From positions 1-49,215 of the forward strand of contig NCDY01000001.1 in assembly GCA_002280405.1 (NCBI GenBank): 49,215 bases of DNA, read 5' to 3'. The stretch is from Rhodobacterales bacterium 32-66-9 (GTDB taxonomy: Bacteria; Pseudomonadota; Alphaproteobacteria; Rhodobacterales; Rhodobacteraceae). The notes below the pieces were generated by a model. It ran no database searches. It had not been told where the DNA came from and worked only from the letters and a program-made list of their open reading frames with translations. Both the position numbers and the translations under genes were made by a program. Numbering within the stretch: the first letter of the stretch is position 1; every line of letters starts with the position of its first letter. Shown one piece after another: positions 48,453 through 49,215 of the stretch.

Positions 48453-49215
48453 GCGGCGGGGCGAAGCTGCGGGTGCGCGTGGCCGAGGTGGTCGAGGTCA
48501 ACGCGCTGATCAAGCGGTTCCGGTTCGTTGCCAGGGATGGGTCGGACCTGCCCGCCTTTTCCGGCGGGGCGCATACCGTGGTCGAGATGGATGACCACGG
48601 AACCCGCAGGCTGAACCCTTATTCACTTATGTCCGATCCCGAAGATCGGTCGGGCTATGAAATCAGCGTCCGGCGCGATGACGGCGGGCGGGGCGGATCG
48701 CTTTACATGCACCGGCATGTCGTGCCGGGGATGGAAATGTTGCTCTCGCATCCCGTCAACCTGTTCCCGCTGGACAACCGGGCGCGGAAGCATCTGATGA
48801 TCGCGGGCGGGATCGGGATCACCCCGTTCCTGGCGCAGATCGCGCAGCTCGCGCGGTTCGGCGGCCGGTTCGAGCTGCATTATTCCGCCCGCAGTCCGGC
48901 GCTCGGGGCCTATATGGACCGGCTGACGGCGGCGCATCCCGATCGGGTGCATTGCTATTTCGACGACCGCCAGCAGCTCATCGACCTGGGAAAGGTGCTG
49001 GAAAATCAACCGATCGGAACCCATCTTTACGTCTGTGGGCCGAAGGGGATGATCAACTGGGTCCTGTCCACCGCCGAAAGCATGGGCTGGCCCCGGCAGG
49101 CGCTGCACCATGAGGAATTTCTTGCCCCCGGCACCGGCACGCCCTTCGAGGTGCGGCTTGCGGTTTCCGGCAAGACCATCACGGTCGGCACGACGCAAAG
49201 CCTGCTGGAGGCGAT
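48449..49215 (+). CDS. dmmB: Dimethylamine monooxygenase reductase subunit, partial at window end
   Basis: The frame opens at the ATG at 48449, inside the dmmA stop, and stays open to the window edge: 255 codons, with the C-terminus missing. It is a PDR/VanB-type flavin reductase. The FMN domain has RRLNPYSLMSDPEDRSGYEISVRRDD, the NAD(P)H domain has LMIAGGIGITPFLAQIAQL and HLYVCGPKGMINWVL, and the last part VRLAVSGKTITVGTTQSLLEA begins a plant-type 2Fe-2S ferredoxin domain whose Cys cluster should follow at once. It would pass electrons to the catalytic subunit, expected next to the right as dmmC. The B letter assumes the usual D-A-B-C order. Confidence 0.9.
   Translation, partial: MSGGAKLRVRVAEVVEVNALIKRFRFVARDGSDLPAFSGGAHTVVEMDDHGTRRLNPYSLMSDPEDRSGYEISVRRDDGGRGGSLYMHRHVVPGMEMLLSHPVNLFPLDNRARKHLMIAGGIGITPFLAQIAQLARFGGRFELHYSARSPALGAYMDRLTAAHPDRVHCYFDDRQQLIDLGKVLENQPIGTHLYVCGPKGMINWVLSTAESMGWPRQALHHEEFLAPGTGTPFEVRLAVSGKTITVGTTQSLLEA

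Noticed and set aside
1..49215. tRNA, rRNA, CRISPR array, prophage or insertion sequence
   Set aside because: No tRNA-like cloverleaf, spaced direct repeats, integrase or transposase sequence was noticed on either strand; a dedicated scan was not possible.

Overview
The window is high-GC, densely coded DNA from an alphaproteobacterium, most likely a member of the Rhodobacteraceae. The signs are the mgsABC-gmaS / tmm / dmm methylated-amine genes, a ClpS gene with a GTG start, FNR-type boxes, translationally coupled gene pairs with ATGA overlaps, and TTTTCGAAAA hairpins. I found no rRNA, tRNA, CRISPR array, insertion sequence or prophage. Genus and species cannot be read from the sequence.

Layout. 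(1) 1-1.6 kb: a mosaic left edge. A broken ABC ATPase gene is followed by the start of an ABC-2 permease that runs into a piece of MurJ flippase, and then into an inverted second copy of the ATPase tail. (2) 1.7-6.4 kb: an envelope block on the minus strand: a DedA-PAP2 fusion, a GT2 glycosyltransferase, an ArnT-type membrane glycosyltransferase and a lipid A N-terminal-domain membrane protein. (3) 6.4-7.2 kb: no convincing gene. (4) 7.2-17.5 kb: a divergent ten-gene carbohydrate or polyol locus: HAD-IIA phosphatase, SDR, SIS isomerase, EgsA/AraM-like dehydrogenase and ABC ATPase on the minus strand; sugar-binding protein, two permeases, SorC regulator and FGGY kinase on the plus strand. (5) 17.8-26.2 kb: a small ABM-like protein, a RidA protein, then an operon with an NMT1-type ABC importer, a cytosine-deaminase-like amidohydrolase, an FAD oxidoreductase, two flavodoxin-fold quinone reductases and a creatininase-family amidohydrolase. 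This looks like uptake and breakdown of an unknown N-heterocycle. (6) 26.4-34.9 kb: housekeeping and uncharacterised genes: FAH hydrolase, D-Ala-D-Ala carboxypeptidase with SPOR domain, HAD phosphatase, clpS, an RsmC-like methyltransferase, a catalytically degenerate SDR, a lipoprotein, hemF and small unknown proteins. (7) 34.9-49.2 kb: the methylated-amine block.

How the methylated-amine genes work together. Tmm oxidises trimethylamine to TMAO. TMAO demethylase (not in this window) would yield dimethylamine. DmmDABC (D, A and most of B seen here, the last cut by the window edge) demethylates dimethylamine to monomethylamine. GmaS couples monomethylamine to glutamate, and MgsABC converts the product to N-methylglutamate. 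Two APC-type permeases lie in the block; one sits in an operon with three tiny membrane proteins. A 12-bp palindrome of the same form lies upstream of both mgsA and dmmD, which suggests shared control.

The best candidates for undescribed biology are the ten-gene polyol locus, the N-heterocycle locus with its 25-bp operator-like palindrome, and the four-gene permease plus small-membrane-protein operon.
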